Of a DNA stretch of 64,000 nt, positions 43,201 to 52,519 are shown in pieces. The position numbers and the translations under genes are program-made. Location: the NCBI RefSeq assembly GCF_000816085.1, contig NZ_CP008747.1, positions 1-64,000 of the forward strand. The letters are read 5' to 3'. This DNA is from Staphylococcus hyicus (GTDB lineage Bacteria; Bacillota; Bacilli; Staphylococcales; Staphylococcaceae). How positions within the stretch are numbered: position 1 is the first letter of the stretch; each line of letters opens with the position of its first letter. A model generated the notes under the pieces. The model had not been told where the DNA came from, did no database searches, and was given only the letters and a program-made list of their open reading frames with translations.

Positions 43201-43360
43201 AATGTTTGCCCCTTTAAAATATTATGGATTTACCTAATTTAATACTATATGATGGTTATACGTGAAACAACTGTAAACCAAAATTATGTAAAACAATAAA
43301 CTATTCTATAATTCATAACAATGTTTTGTTTAAGCAATCAAATATAGGGAGTGGAATGCT

Positions 43361-44872
43361 ATGACACTTAAGTTCGAGGAGAAATTATGGCAAGCGGCAG
43401 ATAAATTAAGAGGAAGTATGGATGCATCAGAATATAAAAATGTGGCGTTAGGACTTATATTTCTAAAGTACGTATCAGATTCATTCGAAGAAAAATATGA
43501 TGAATTAAAAAATAATGAATTAGCTGATGAAGAAGATAAAGATGAATATCAAGCAGAAAATATATTTTGGGTTCCAAAAGAAGCAAGATGGCAATACATC
43601 AATGATAATGCTAAAAATCCTGATATCGGACAAATTATCGATAAAGCGATGATTGCGATTGAAAAGGAAAATGAATCATTAAAAGGTGTATTACCTAAAG
43701 AGTATGCAAGACCTGATTTGGATAAAGAAAAGTTAGGAGAAATTATTGATTTGTTTACCTTTAAAGTTGGTGATATTGAAAGTCGTAAACAGGATATACT
43801 AGGGCGAGTATATGAATATTTTATTGCTAAATTTGCAAGTGCAGAAGGTAAAAATGCGGGAGAATTCTATACACCAGTATCAATAGTAAAATTATTAGTT
43901 GAGATGATTGAACCTTATAAAGGACGTATTTACGATCCGTGTTGTGGTTCGGGGGGGATGTTTGTACAAAGTGAGCATTTTATTGGACGCCATCAAGGTC
44001 GTATAGGTGATATTGCTGTTTATGGTCAAGAATCTAATCCGACTACTTGGAAATTAGCGAAAATGAATTTGGCTATTCGAGGTATAGATAATGATTTAGG
44101 TGTGCATCATGCAGACACATTTCATAATGATTTACATAAAGATTTGAAAGCTGATTTTATATTGGCTAATCCACCATTCAATGCAAGTGATTGGGGACAA
44201 GAAAAATTATTAGATGATTATCGCTGGAAATTTGGTATTCCTCCTAAAGGCAATGCCAACTATGCATGGATTGAACATATGATTTCTAAACTTGCACCAA
44301 GCGGTACAGCTGGTTTTGTATTAGCGAATGGTTCAATGTCAACAAGTGGTAAAGATGAATTAGAGATACGTAAAAACTTAATTGAACAAGATTTAGTTGA
44401 GTGTATTGTGACATTACCAGGTCAACTATTCTATTCAACTCAAATTCCAGTATGTTTGTGGTTCGTGACAAAAAATAAAGCTAAAAACGGTAAGAATGAA
44501 CGACGTGGAGAAGTACTATTTATAGATGCTAGAAATATTGGAAGTATGGTATCAAGAACATTAAAAGAATTCTCAGATGATGAAATAAAAGATATAGCAA
44601 ATGTTTATCACTCATGGCGAGGTACAAACGATAATCAATATGAAGATAAAGCAGGTTTCTGTAAAGTAGCAAAAACAGAAGAAATAAAAGACAACGAATA
44701 TATCTTAACACCAGGACGTTATGTAGGATTAGCAGAAGTAAAAGAAGACTCAGAACCATTTGAAAAGAAAATGGAAAGAATCACAGCAGATTTAAGCGAA
44801 CAATTTGCGAAATCAAAGGAGCTCGAAGACCAAATCCGAAAATCATTGGAGGGATTAGGTTATGGAGTATAA
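43361..44872 (+). CDS. hsdM: Type I restriction-modification DNA methyltransferase HsdM
   Basis: Adenine methyltransferase subunit, 503 aa. The N-terminal HsdM domain reads [32 protein letters not shown]. The catalytic part has EFYTP near residue 168, the SAM-binding [11 protein letters not shown] near residue 191 and the NPPF catalytic motif ([11 protein letters not shown]) near residue 269. The start follows AGGGAGTGG. hsdS overlaps its end by 11 bases. Confidence 0.96.
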   Translation: MTLKFEEKLWQAADKLRGSMDASEYKNVALGLIFLKYVSDSFEEKYDELKNNELADEEDKDEYQAENIFWVPKEARWQYINDNAKNPDIGQIIDKAMIAIEKENESLKGVLPKEYARPDLDKEKLGEIIDLFTFKVGDIESRKQDILGRVYEYFIAKFASAEGKNAGEFYTPVSIVKLLVEMIEPYKGRIYDPCCGSGGMFVQSEHFIGRHQGRIGDIAVYGQESNPTTWKLAKMNLAIRGIDNDLGVHHADTFHNDLHKDLKADFILANPPFNASDWGQEKLLDDYRWKFGIPPKGNANYAWIEHMISKLAPSGTAGFVLANGSMSTSGKDELEIRKNLIEQDLVECIVTLPGQLFYSTQIPVCLWFVTKNKAKNGKNERRGEVLFIDARNIGSMVSRTLKEFSDDEIKDIANVYHSWRGTNDNQYEDKAGFCKVAKTEEIKDNEYILTPGRYVGLAEVKEDSEPFEKKMERITADLSEQFAKSKELEDQIRKSLEGLGYGV

Positions 44873-46061
44873 ATTAAAAGATTTAGTAGAAATTAAGTAT
44901 GGTAAAAATCAAAAGAATGTGAAAAACTCTAATGGAGTATATCCAATTTTAGGCACAGGTGGAGTTATGGATTATGCTGATGATTTTTTATATGATAAAC
45001 CTAGTGTTTTAATCGGACGAAAAGGAAGCATTGGCAAAGTAAAATATATAGAAAAACCATTTTGGACAATAGATACATTATTTTATACGGTGGTTAAAGA
45101 AAATCTTGTATTACCTAAATACTTATATTATAAATTAAGTCAAATAGATTTTAATTATTATAATGAAGGAACTACAATACCTAGTTTAAGAACTGAAACG
45201 TTATACAAAATAAGTATAGATATACCGAATATTAAAACACAAAAAAATGTAGTAAAAGTATTAAGTAATATTGATTGGAAGATTGAATTAAATCAAAAAA
45301 TAATAGCAAACCTCGAAGAACTTTCACAAACACTATTCAAGCGTTGGTTTGTTGATTTTGAATTCCCTGATGAAAATGGTAATCCATACAAATCAAGTGG
45401 TGGAGAGTTGATTGATAGTGAATTAGGTGATATCCCTGAACTATGGAGCATAATAAAAATGAAGGATTTATTTAAAATACACTCAGGTTATGCCTTTAAA
45501 AGTAAATGGTGGAATGATAATGGCTGTAATGTCATTAAAATTAAAGATATTAATAATAAATCAATAGATGTCAATGGATTGGATAAAGTAAAAGAGTATT
45601 ATGTAAAAAAGGCATCTAAATTTAAAGTTTATGGTGGTGAAATATTAATAGCTTTAACAGGGGCAACAGCAGGTAAAATGGGCGTTGTTCCAAAGCTTAA
45701 ACAGACAGCTTTTGTTAATCAACGCGTAGGACTTATCACATCAAATGTTGATAATGTGTATATTTACCATTTGTTAAATAGTGATAGAATTAAAAGATTA
45801 ACTCTTGAACAAGCAATTGGTAGTGCCCAAGCGAATATATCACCTGTTAAGTTTGGAAATATAAAGATAATATGTGCTGATAAAAAAATAATAGATAGAT
45901 ATTGTCAATTAACAAAAAATAATTATGAAAAAATAGTTGAATTACATAGCGAGAATAATTATTTAACCCAACTCCGTGACACATTACTGCCAAAATTAAT
46001 GTCAGGTGAAATTGAGATACCTGATGACATTGAGGTGATGGAAGATGAGCTTTCAATTTAG
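44862..46061 (+). CDS. hsdS: Type I restriction-modification specificity subunit HsdS
   Basis: Determines the DNA target of the complex. The 399-aa protein has two target-recognition domains (about residues 1-150 and 195-350), each closed by a conserved helical spacer ([24 protein letters not shown] near residue 145 and [16 protein letters not shown] near residue 372). It overlaps hsdM upstream and hsdR downstream (ATG 46045). It appears intact, without slippery tracts or inverted copies nearby that would suggest phase variation. Confidence 0.93.
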   Translation: MEYKLKDLVEIKYGKNQKNVKNSNGVYPILGTGGVMDYADDFLYDKPSVLIGRKGSIGKVKYIEKPFWTIDTLFYTVVKENLVLPKYLYYKLSQIDFNYYNEGTTIPSLRTETLYKISIDIPNIKTQKNVVKVLSNIDWKIELNQKIIANLEELSQTLFKRWFVDFEFPDENGNPYKSSGGELIDSELGDIPELWSIIKMKDLFKIHSGYAFKSKWWNDNGCNVIKIKDINNKSIDVNGLDKVKEYYVKKASKFKVYGGEILIALTGATAGKMGVVPKLKQTAFVNQRVGLITSNVDNVYIYHLLNSDRIKRLTLEQAIGSAQANISPVKFGNIKIICADKKIIDRYCQLTKNNYEKIVELHSENNYLTQLRDTLLPKLMSGEIEIPDDIEVMEDELSI

Positions 46062-49000
46062 TGAAGATGATTTAGAACAGGTGGCATTGAAGTGGTTTGA
46101 GGGTCTTGGTTATTCTGTTAAGAATGGTCGAGATAGTGGTGAAAATGGGATTATGAATGAACGGGAGAGCGACAAAGATGTTGTGCTTGATGATCGTTTG
46201 GAAGCGGCTTTGAGACGTATTAATCCTGAACTAAATAATAGTGCAATTGAACAGGCAATTCGTGAAATTTCTATTGAGAAGTCGCCTAGTTTATTAGAGA
46301 ATAACCGTTCTTTCCATGAAATGATTACAAATGGTATTGAGGTTGAACACTATAATGATGACGGTGAAACGATTAATGATTTGGTGTATGTATTCGACTT
46401 TGATAACCCGGGAAATAATGATTTTTTAGCGGTTAATCAGTTAACTGTTGTGAATGGGGATTATAAAAAACGACCTGATATTGTGTTATTCATAAATGGA
46501 TTACCAGTAGTGGTCATTGAACTGAAAAATTCTACAAATGAATCTGTTGGTATTGAAGACGGGTATCATCAGTTAGAAACTTATAAAATGAGAATTCCAC
46601 AATTATTTAATCATAATGCAGTATTAGTAACAAGTGATGGTGTTAATACAAAAGCTGGTTCTATAACTGCTGATTATGACCGTTTTATGACTTGGCGCAC
46701 TAAAGATGGAAAGACTGAAGATTCATCAACGTTTCGTAGTTTAGATATATTGATTCATGGGATGTTAAACAAAGAAGTACTATTAGATTTAATACGTCAT
46801 TTTGTTTTGTTCCAAGATGACGGTAAAGGACATATAGTTAAAATATTAGCTGCATACCATCAATATTATGCAGTGAATAAAGCTATTGATCGTGCTATGG
46901 AAGCAACATCTGAACATGGAGATGGCAAGGGGGGCGTTATTTGGCACACACAAGGTTCTGGTAAGAGTTTGACAATGGTTTTCTTCTCAGGAAAGTTAAT
47001 TCAAAAATTAAATAATCCAACATTAGTGGTCGTAACAGACCGTAATGACTTAGACAATCAATTGTATGGTACTTTTGTTAAATCCAAAGGGCGCTCAGGT
47101 AAAGGATTACTAAGACAAACACCTAAACAAGCAAATTCACGTAAAGAATTGAAAGAACTATTATCGGTTGAATCCGGTGGTATCATATTTACAACTATGC
47201 AGAAATTTGAACCTGATGAAGGCCGAGCGACAATGGATGCTTTAACAGACCGTAAAAATGTAGTTGTTATGGCGGACGAAGCACACCGCACACAATATGG
47301 TTTTAAAGCAACTTACGATGAAAAAGGTGAAGGTATTAAATATGGTTATGCAAAATATTTAAGAGATGCTTTACCCAACGCTTCATTTGTTGGCTTTACT
47401 GGAACACCTGTATCTTCAACAGATAAGAATACACAAATGGTATTCGGTAATTATATTGATGTATATGATATGACACAATCTGTAGAAGATGGTAGTACGG
47501 TTAAAATATACTATGAAAGTCGTATTATTCCATTAAATTTACCAAGCGATTTAGATATTGATGAAGCATATAATGTCATTACCTCTGGCCAAGAAGAAGA
47601 TACTAAATCTCGATTGAAATCTAAATGGTCACGTATAGAAGCACTATCTGGTGCAGAGCAACGTATACATGCTTTAGCAACTGACATTATTAATCACTTT
47701 GAAACAAGGCAGAAGGCAATGAAAGGTAAAGGTATGATTGTCACAATGAGTCGTCGTATTGCAGTCGATTTATATGATGAAATTGTAAGGCTAAAACCAA
47801 AATGGCATTCAGACGATGATGACAAAGGTGTTATCAAAGTGGTTATGACAGGTTCATCAAGCGATCCTCAAAACTTCCAAAAACATATAGGTCCGAAAAA
47901 GAGAAGAAACCTTCTAGAGAAGCGCATGAAAGATGTTAATGATGAATTGCAACTCGTAATTGTGCGAGACATGTGGTTAACAGGATTTGATGTACCTTCA
48001 ATGCATACAATGTACATAGATAAACCGATGAAAGGTCATAATTTAATGCAAGCTATTGCGCGTGTTAATAGAGTATTTAAAGATAAACCAGGCGGCTTAA
48101 TTGTTGATTATGTAGGTATTGCTGAAAGTCTGAAGGAAGCATTAAAAGAGTATACGGACTCTGATAGAGAACAAACAGGCATAGACACAGATAAAGCTCT
48201 TGAAGTTATGTTAATGAAATACGATATCATACAAGATATGCTATATAACCATGACTATTCTGACTTTGAGTCAGAAGATCAATTAAATCGCTATAATGCT
48301 ATCTCAAATACGATGGATTATATCATTGGATTAGGTGAGAAAGAAAGAGAGCGATTTATAAAAACAGTGACAGAGCTTTCTAAGGCATTTGCATTATGTG
48401 CGACAGAGGAAGCAGCACAAGAACTGAATAGCGAAATTGCATTTTTAAAAGCTGTAAAATCTGGTCTTGTTAAGTTGTTAGCTCCACCTACTGATGCAAG
48501 TGAGCGTAAAAAGACATCTGCTGAAATAGAAGCAGAAATAAATCAATTAATTTCAAAATCAGTGGTGACTGAAGAAGTTGTAGATATTTATCAAACACTT
48601 GGAATAGAAAATCCAGATATCTCAATATTGTCAGATGAATTCTTAAAAGATGTAGAAGGACTTCAACAAAAAAATGTAGCGGTTGAATTGTTGAACAAAT
48701 TACTTAAAGGACAAGTTAAATCATTAATGAAAACAAATACTACTGTATCTAAGAGGTTTTCTGAGATGCTAAGTAAATCAATACAAAAATACAATAACCG
48801 TTCTATTGAAGCTTCAAAAGTTATAGAAGAATTGATTCAAATGGCGAAAGAAATAAATCAAGAAAAACAACGAGGAAAAGACTTAGGTCTGAGCACGGAG
48901 GAAATTGCTTTTTATGATGCATTAGCCTCTCATGAAACTGCAAAAGAAGCAATGGGGGATAAAGAATTACGAGCTATTGCACATGAATTAACAAAAACGG

Positions 49001-49167
49001 TCAAGAATAATATGAGTGTAGACTGGTCAAAACGTGAGAGCGCAAAGGCTAAAATGAGAGTCCAAGTAAGACGACTATTAAAGAAATATGGTTACCCACC
49101 TGATCTTCAAAAAATGGCTGTAGAACAAGTTGTAGAACAAGCAGAACTAATGGCCAGCCAACAATAA
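46045..49167 (+). CDS. hsdR: Type I restriction endonuclease subunit HsdR
   Basis: ATP-driven translocase and nuclease, 1040 aa, full length. The PD-(D/E)xK nuclease is at about residues 143-160 (RPDIVLFINGLPVVVIELKN). SF2 helicase motifs include Walker A HTQGSGKSLTM near residue 301, ADEAHR near residue 411, FTGTP near residue 451 and QAIARVNR near residue 670. A helical C-terminal domain (about 850-1040) contacts the methylase. It closes an intact M-S-R operon and is followed by a terminator. Confidence 0.95.
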   Translation: MSFQFSEDDLEQVALKWFEGLGYSVKNGRDSGENGIMNERESDKDVVLDDRLEAALRRINPELNNSAIEQAIREISIEKSPSLLENNRSFHEMITNGIEVEHYNDDGETINDLVYVFDFDNPGNNDFLAVNQLTVVNGDYKKRPDIVLFINGLPVVVIELKNSTNESVGIEDGYHQLETYKMRIPQLFNHNAVLVTSDGVNTKAGSITADYDRFMTWRTKDGKTEDSSTFRSLDILIHGMLNKEVLLDLIRHFVLFQDDGKGHIVKILAAYHQYYAVNKAIDRAMEATSEHGDGKGGVIWHTQGSGKSLTMVFFSGKLIQKLNNPTLVVVTDRNDLDNQLYGTFVKSKGRSGKGLLRQTPKQANSRKELKELLSVESGGIIFTTMQKFEPDEGRATMDALTDRKNVVVMADEAHRTQYGFKATYDEKGEGIKYGYAKYLRDALPNASFVGFTGTPVSSTDKNTQMVFGNYIDVYDMTQSVEDGSTVKIYYESRIIPLNLPSDLDIDEAYNVITSGQEEDTKSRLKSKWSRIEALSGAEQRIHALATDIINHFETRQKAMKGKGMIVTMSRRIAVDLYDEIVRLKPKWHSDDDDKGVIKVVMTGSSSDPQNFQKHIGPKKRRNLLEKRMKDVNDELQLVIVRDMWLTGFDVPSMHTMYIDKPMKGHNLMQAIARVNRVFKDKPGGLIVDYVGIAESLKEALKEYTDSDREQTGIDTDKALEVMLMKYDIIQDMLYNHDYSDFESEDQLNRYNAISNTMDYIIGLGEKERERFIKTVTELSKAFALCATEEAAQELNSEIAFLKAVKSGLVKLLAPPTDASERKKTSAEIEAEINQLISKSVVTEEVVDIYQTLGIENPDISILSDEFLKDVEGLQQKNVAVELLNKLLKGQVKSLMKTNTTVSKRFSEMLSKSIQKYNNRSIEASKVIEELIQMAKEINQEKQRGKDLGLSTEEIAFYDALASHETAKEAMGDKELRAIAHELTKTVKNNMSVDWSKRESAKAKMRVQVRRLLKKYGYPPDLQKMAVEQVVEQAELMASQQ

Positions 49168-49176
49168 AAATAAATT

Positions 49177-49218
49177 AATCATAGCATCCTTCACCGCAAA
49201 GTGAGGGATGCTATGATT
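49177..49218 (+). terminator. hsdR terminator
   Basis: AATCATAGCATCC-TTCAC pairs with GTGAGGGATGCTATGATT around a 6-nt loop, followed by TT and an AT-rich stretch. Confidence 0.88.
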
Positions 49219-49230
49219 TTATATAAAACA

Positions 49231-49293
49231 TACTAAGATTAGCGTGAAGAATTCTATCGTCATAAAATTCTTCACGCTAATCTTAGTATTTTT
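49231..49293. repeat. Perfect 23-bp inverted repeat with T run
   Basis: The left arm 49231-49253 begins TACTAAGATTAGCGTGAAG and the right arm 49266-49288 is its exact reverse complement, with a 12-nt loop and TTTTTA after it. It can act as a terminator, but no gene ends between it and the hsdR terminator 12 bp upstream. A boundary mark of a joined module is an alternative. Confidence 0.75.
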
Positions 49294-49407
49294 ACGTTAA
49301 AAAGCACCAATTAATAAATCGTTATAATACGAAAGTGTTTATAAAGTTAGTTACTTAAAAACAATTATATATTAGAAGTATATTGGTAATTTATTACACA
49401 AATGCGA

Positions 49408-49439
49408 TTGATAATCATTATCATTTGGTGTACTATAAT
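49408..49439 (+). promoter_or_regulatory. Fur box overlapping the NRPS operon promoter
   Basis: TGATAATCATTATCA (49409-49423) is an exact 7-1-7 Fur box. It overlaps a -35 TTGATA (49408-49413), with -10 TACTAT (49431-49436) at 17 bp or TATAAT (49434-49439) at 20 bp. Iron-loaded Fur bound here would block RNA polymerase, so the operon should be on only under iron limitation. The site is 68 bases before the first gene. Confidence 0.88.
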
Positions 49440-49490
49440 ATTGTAAGTTTACCAATTGAATAATAAATTGCACAAGGAGTGGATGATCAA

Positions 49491-50225
49491 TTGGGTAAGT
49501 ATTTGATCGATAACCATAATAAATTTGATAAATCTATTATATTATTCCCATATGCAGGTGGTGGAACCAATATTTATAAGAATTGGCCATCTGCGTTTAA
49601 AGGTTTTAATGTGTTGCGTATACTTTATCCTGGAAGAGAAAATCGTTTTAGCGAACAACCTTTAAATGATATAAATAATTTAGTTTTTGAAATTTACGAA
49701 GAAATGTTAGAAACATATAATTTCGATAATGAGTATTATCTATTCGGACACAGTATGGGAACTAAAGTGGTTTATGAACTTGCATTAAAAATTAAACATA
49801 ATGAAAAATTACCTAATCCAAAAGGTATTATTATTTCAGCTGGCAGAGCACCATGTTATAAAGAAAAAAATCCAATATACCATCTTGATAAAGAAGATTT
49901 CATTGAAGGCTTAAAATTATACGGTGGAACCCCCAAAGAAGTGTTAGAAAATAAAGATTTGATGAATTTGTTTCTGCCAATGTTAAAAGCTGACTTTATC
50001 ATAGATGAAGAGTATCAAGATAAATTAAACGAAAAGTTAGAAAGTCCTATATTTGCATTAATGGGCACACATGACTCACAAATTGAACTAGCCGAACTAT
50101 TAGAATGGGGAAGATATACAACTTCTGACTTTAAATATGAATATGTTAATGGTGGGCATATGTTTGTTAATGATAATCCAGATGAAGTTATTTGTAAGAT
50201 TAAGGAATATTTGAATGATTTATAA
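49491..50225 (+). CDS. Type II thioesterase of the NRPS operon
   Basis: External editing thioesterase (YbtT/GrsT family) that clears mis-primed carrier domains. Alpha/beta hydrolase motifs are FPYAGGGTNIYKNW near residue 15, nucleophile loop FGHSMGTKV near residue 86 and the catalytic His in NGGHMFVND near residue 219. The start is TTG 49491, 8 nt after AAGGAGTGG; GTG 49479 overlaps that ribosome site and is rejected. It is 244 aa. The end overlaps the PPTase gene by 11 bases. Confidence 0.87.
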   Translation: MGKYLIDNHNKFDKSIILFPYAGGGTNIYKNWPSAFKGFNVLRILYPGRENRFSEQPLNDINNLVFEIYEEMLETYNFDNEYYLFGHSMGTKVVYELALKIKHNEKLPNPKGIIISAGRAPCYKEKNPIYHLDKEDFIEGLKLYGGTPKEVLENKDLMNLFLPMLKADFIIDEEYQDKLNEKLESPIFALMGTHDSQIELAELLEWGRYTTSDFKYEYVNGGHMFVNDNPDEVICKIKEYLNDL

Positions 50226-50916
50226 AATAAATAAGATTTCTAATGTTGAATCATTTAATCCAATTAAAATATTAATAGACTTATTAAAAGGGTATTCTTC
50301 AATAGTGATTATATTGACTGAAAAAATAGAACTTAATGAATCAGATTATAAACTTTTAACTAGGGAGCAAGTTCAACACATTAAGAACATAGCAGTACTC
50401 AGTGACAAAGTGAATTATTTAATAAGCCATTCCGTTATTAATATATTTTATTGTAAGCTGATGAATTGTAGTATTGACGAGTTAGATTATTATTATAATC
50501 CTTACGGCAAACCATACATAACAAATAAGGGTAATATAAAATTTAACATTTCTCATACTACTGGTTGTTCAGTAATTGCTTTTTCATATGCAAATATAGG
50601 AGTAGATATTGAGAATACCGAAAGAAAAATAGAATTTGAAAATATAGTAAATTACCATTTTAGCAATTTTGAAAAAAACTATATTAATAGTGAAGTTATT
50701 AAATTTTTTGAGGTATGGGTTGCTAAAGAAGCATACCTCAAATGTAAAGGTTATGGTTTATTGAAAGGATTAAAGAACGCAAAAATTAACGTTATAAAAT
50801 CAAATTATTTTGAAATTATTAATGATAATAAATACACAAACCATATAATTAAAATCGAGTATATATACTCTCGATTTGTTATTGGTATAACTACCGAGGA
50901 GATAAAAGATGAATAA
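50215..50916 (+). CDS. Sfp-type 4'-phosphopantetheinyl transferase
   Basis: Converts carrier domains of the NRPS proteins to the active holo form using coenzyme A. The 233-aa protein carries the Sfp family motifs: NPYGKPYITN near residue 96, FNISHT near residue 111, IGVDIENTER near residue 129 with the Mg-binding Asp and Glu, and FFEVWVAKEAYLKCKGYGL near residue 164. It overlaps its neighbours on both sides, so it is a dedicated operon member. Confidence 0.93.
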   Translation: MIYKINKISNVESFNPIKILIDLLKGYSSIVIILTEKIELNESDYKLLTREQVQHIKNIAVLSDKVNYLISHSVINIFYCKLMNCSIDELDYYYNPYGKPYITNKGNIKFNISHTTGCSVIAFSYANIGVDIENTERKIEFENIVNYHFSNFEKNYINSEVIKFFEVWVAKEAYLKCKGYGLLKGLKNAKINVIKSNYFEIINDNKYTNHIIKIEYIYSRFVIGITTEEIKDE

Positions 50917-52498
50917 TATATTAAAGAAAGAACTAGAAAATTTTTATGATCAAGAGGTATGGGGAAATTATACTCTTGACGAGTATCTAGAAGAAAAGTC
51001 AAAATTATACCCTCAAAATTTAGCAATTATTGATGGTGATATAAAAATTACATATGAAACATTAACAAAGGTAATAAAAAATTATGCAAATAGAATGGTT
51101 TCAGATGGTATAAAAGAAGGGGATACTGTAGTTGTCCAATTACCTAACTGTTTAGAGTTTGTTTTTGTAATATTCGCTCTATTTAAAATTGGTGCAAAAC
51201 CTGTTTTAACATTGGCAAATCATAGAAAATTAGAAGTTAAAGGAGTTATTAAAAATTCTCAAGCTGTTGCTTATATTGCTAAATCAAATTATCTAGGCTT
51301 TTCCTATGAAAATTTTATTAGAGAAATAGAATCAGAAATGAATTATAAGATAAAAAAATATATTCTAGGAGACACCAATGAATATAAAAATTTTTACAAT
51401 CTAAAGCGTAATGATTACTTTTATCAACAAGAGTTTATTCACTCTATTAATCATTATAAAGATACTGCTTTACTATTACTTTCTGGAGGTACTACTGGTA
51501 TACCTAAGTTAATACCAAGAAGACATTGTGATTATATATATGTTGCGGAACAAAGTGCGAAAAGATGTTTATTAGATGAAAATACTATTTATTTAGCTTC
51601 CTTATCAATGGCGCATAATTTCCCATTAGGGTGTCCAGGAATCATTGGAACATTTTCGGTTGGTGGAACCGTAATAATTTGCAATGTAACAAGTCCCGAT
51701 GAAATATTTCCGTTGATTGAAGATAATTCTGTTACTCATACAGCGTTAGTACCGTCAGTCGCTAAAATGTGTATAGATTTTTATAAAAATAATCCAGATT
51801 ATAATATTAGTTCATTAAAACTAATTCAGATTGGTGGCTCATTATTAGATTCATATACAGGTAAAGAGATTGTTGAAACATTAAAATGTACTTTGCAACA
51901 GGTATATGGCATAGCAGAAGGCTTAATATGTATGACGTCTCCAAAAGATGAAGATGAAATTATTTATGAGACTCAAGGCACACCTATTTCAGAATATGAT
52001 GAAGTAAAAATTGTTGATGAAAATGGAAACGAAGTAGCAGAAGGAGAATTTGGTGAACTTTATGTTAGAGGTCCTTATACAATATACGGTTATTATAATG
52101 CTCCTAATATTAAATGCGTAGACGATAATATGTATTTTATGACAGGTGATAAAGTATGTAAATATAAAAATGGTCGATATAAAATAGTTGGGCGTATTAA
52201 AGAAATGATAAATAAATCAGGTGAAAAAATATTACCTTCTGAAATAGAAAATCTTTTATTAACACATAATCATATTGATGATGTAAAAGTTATAGGTATT
52301 GAAGATGAAATTGTAGGTGAAAAGATCTGCGTGTGTTTAAAAAATGAAACAAATTTAAATATTATTGAACTCAGAACTTATCTGAAGAATCATGGGTTAG
52401 CAGAATTTAAGTTACCTGATTGTATTAAAACTGTAAAAGAATGGCCATTAACTTCATTTGGGAAAATAGATATTAAAAAATTAAAGACAATGATTTAA
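50909..52498 (+). CDS. Salicyl-AMP ligase (aryl acid adenylation enzyme)
   Basis: Stand-alone adenylation enzyme of the DhbE/EntE/YbtE/PchD family; it activates an aryl acid and loads it on the aryl carrier domain of the next protein. It is 529 aa. The P-loop is LLSGGTTGIPKL near residue 191. The aryl pocket reads MAHNFPLGCPG, with the Asn of the family and Cys at the position equal to DhbE Ser240. QVYGIAEGLI puts Ile at DhbE Val337. Cys and a bulky residue at these places mark salicylate rather than 2,3-dihydroxybenzoate enzymes; that choice is an inference. The end has the catalytic Lys in SFGKIDIKKL. Confidence 0.87.
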   Translation: MNNILKKELENFYDQEVWGNYTLDEYLEEKSKLYPQNLAIIDGDIKITYETLTKVIKNYANRMVSDGIKEGDTVVVQLPNCLEFVFVIFALFKIGAKPVLTLANHRKLEVKGVIKNSQAVAYIAKSNYLGFSYENFIREIESEMNYKIKKYILGDTNEYKNFYNLKRNDYFYQQEFIHSINHYKDTALLLLSGGTTGIPKLIPRRHCDYIYVAEQSAKRCLLDENTIYLASLSMAHNFPLGCPGIIGTFSVGGTVIICNVTSPDEIFPLIEDNSVTHTALVPSVAKMCIDFYKNNPDYNISSLKLIQIGGSLLDSYTGKEIVETLKCTLQQVYGIAEGLICMTSPKDEDEIIYETQGTPISEYDEVKIVDENGNEVAEGEFGELYVRGPYTIYGYYNAPNIKCVDDNMYFMTGDKVCKYKNGRYKIVGRIKEMINKSGEKILPSEIENLLLTHNHIDDVKVIGIEDEIVGEKICVCLKNETNLNIIELRTYLKNHGLAEFKLPDCIKTVKEWPLTSFGKIDIKKLKTMI

Positions 52499-52519
52499 AT
52501 AAAGATGGGAGGTTCTAAT

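Noticed and set aside
44862..46061. Phase-variable hsdS
   Set aside because: Only one hsdS copy, no long homopolymer tract and no inverted silent copy nearby.
40308..49230. ccr recombinase, mec or insertion sequence genes in the island
   Set aside because: I looked for serine recombinase and transposase sequences among the coding regions and saw none; the only broken gene is AlbA_2-like.
49479..49490. GTG start for the type II thioesterase
   Set aside because: The GTG overlaps the AAGGAGTGG ribosome site itself; TTG 49491 has proper spacing.
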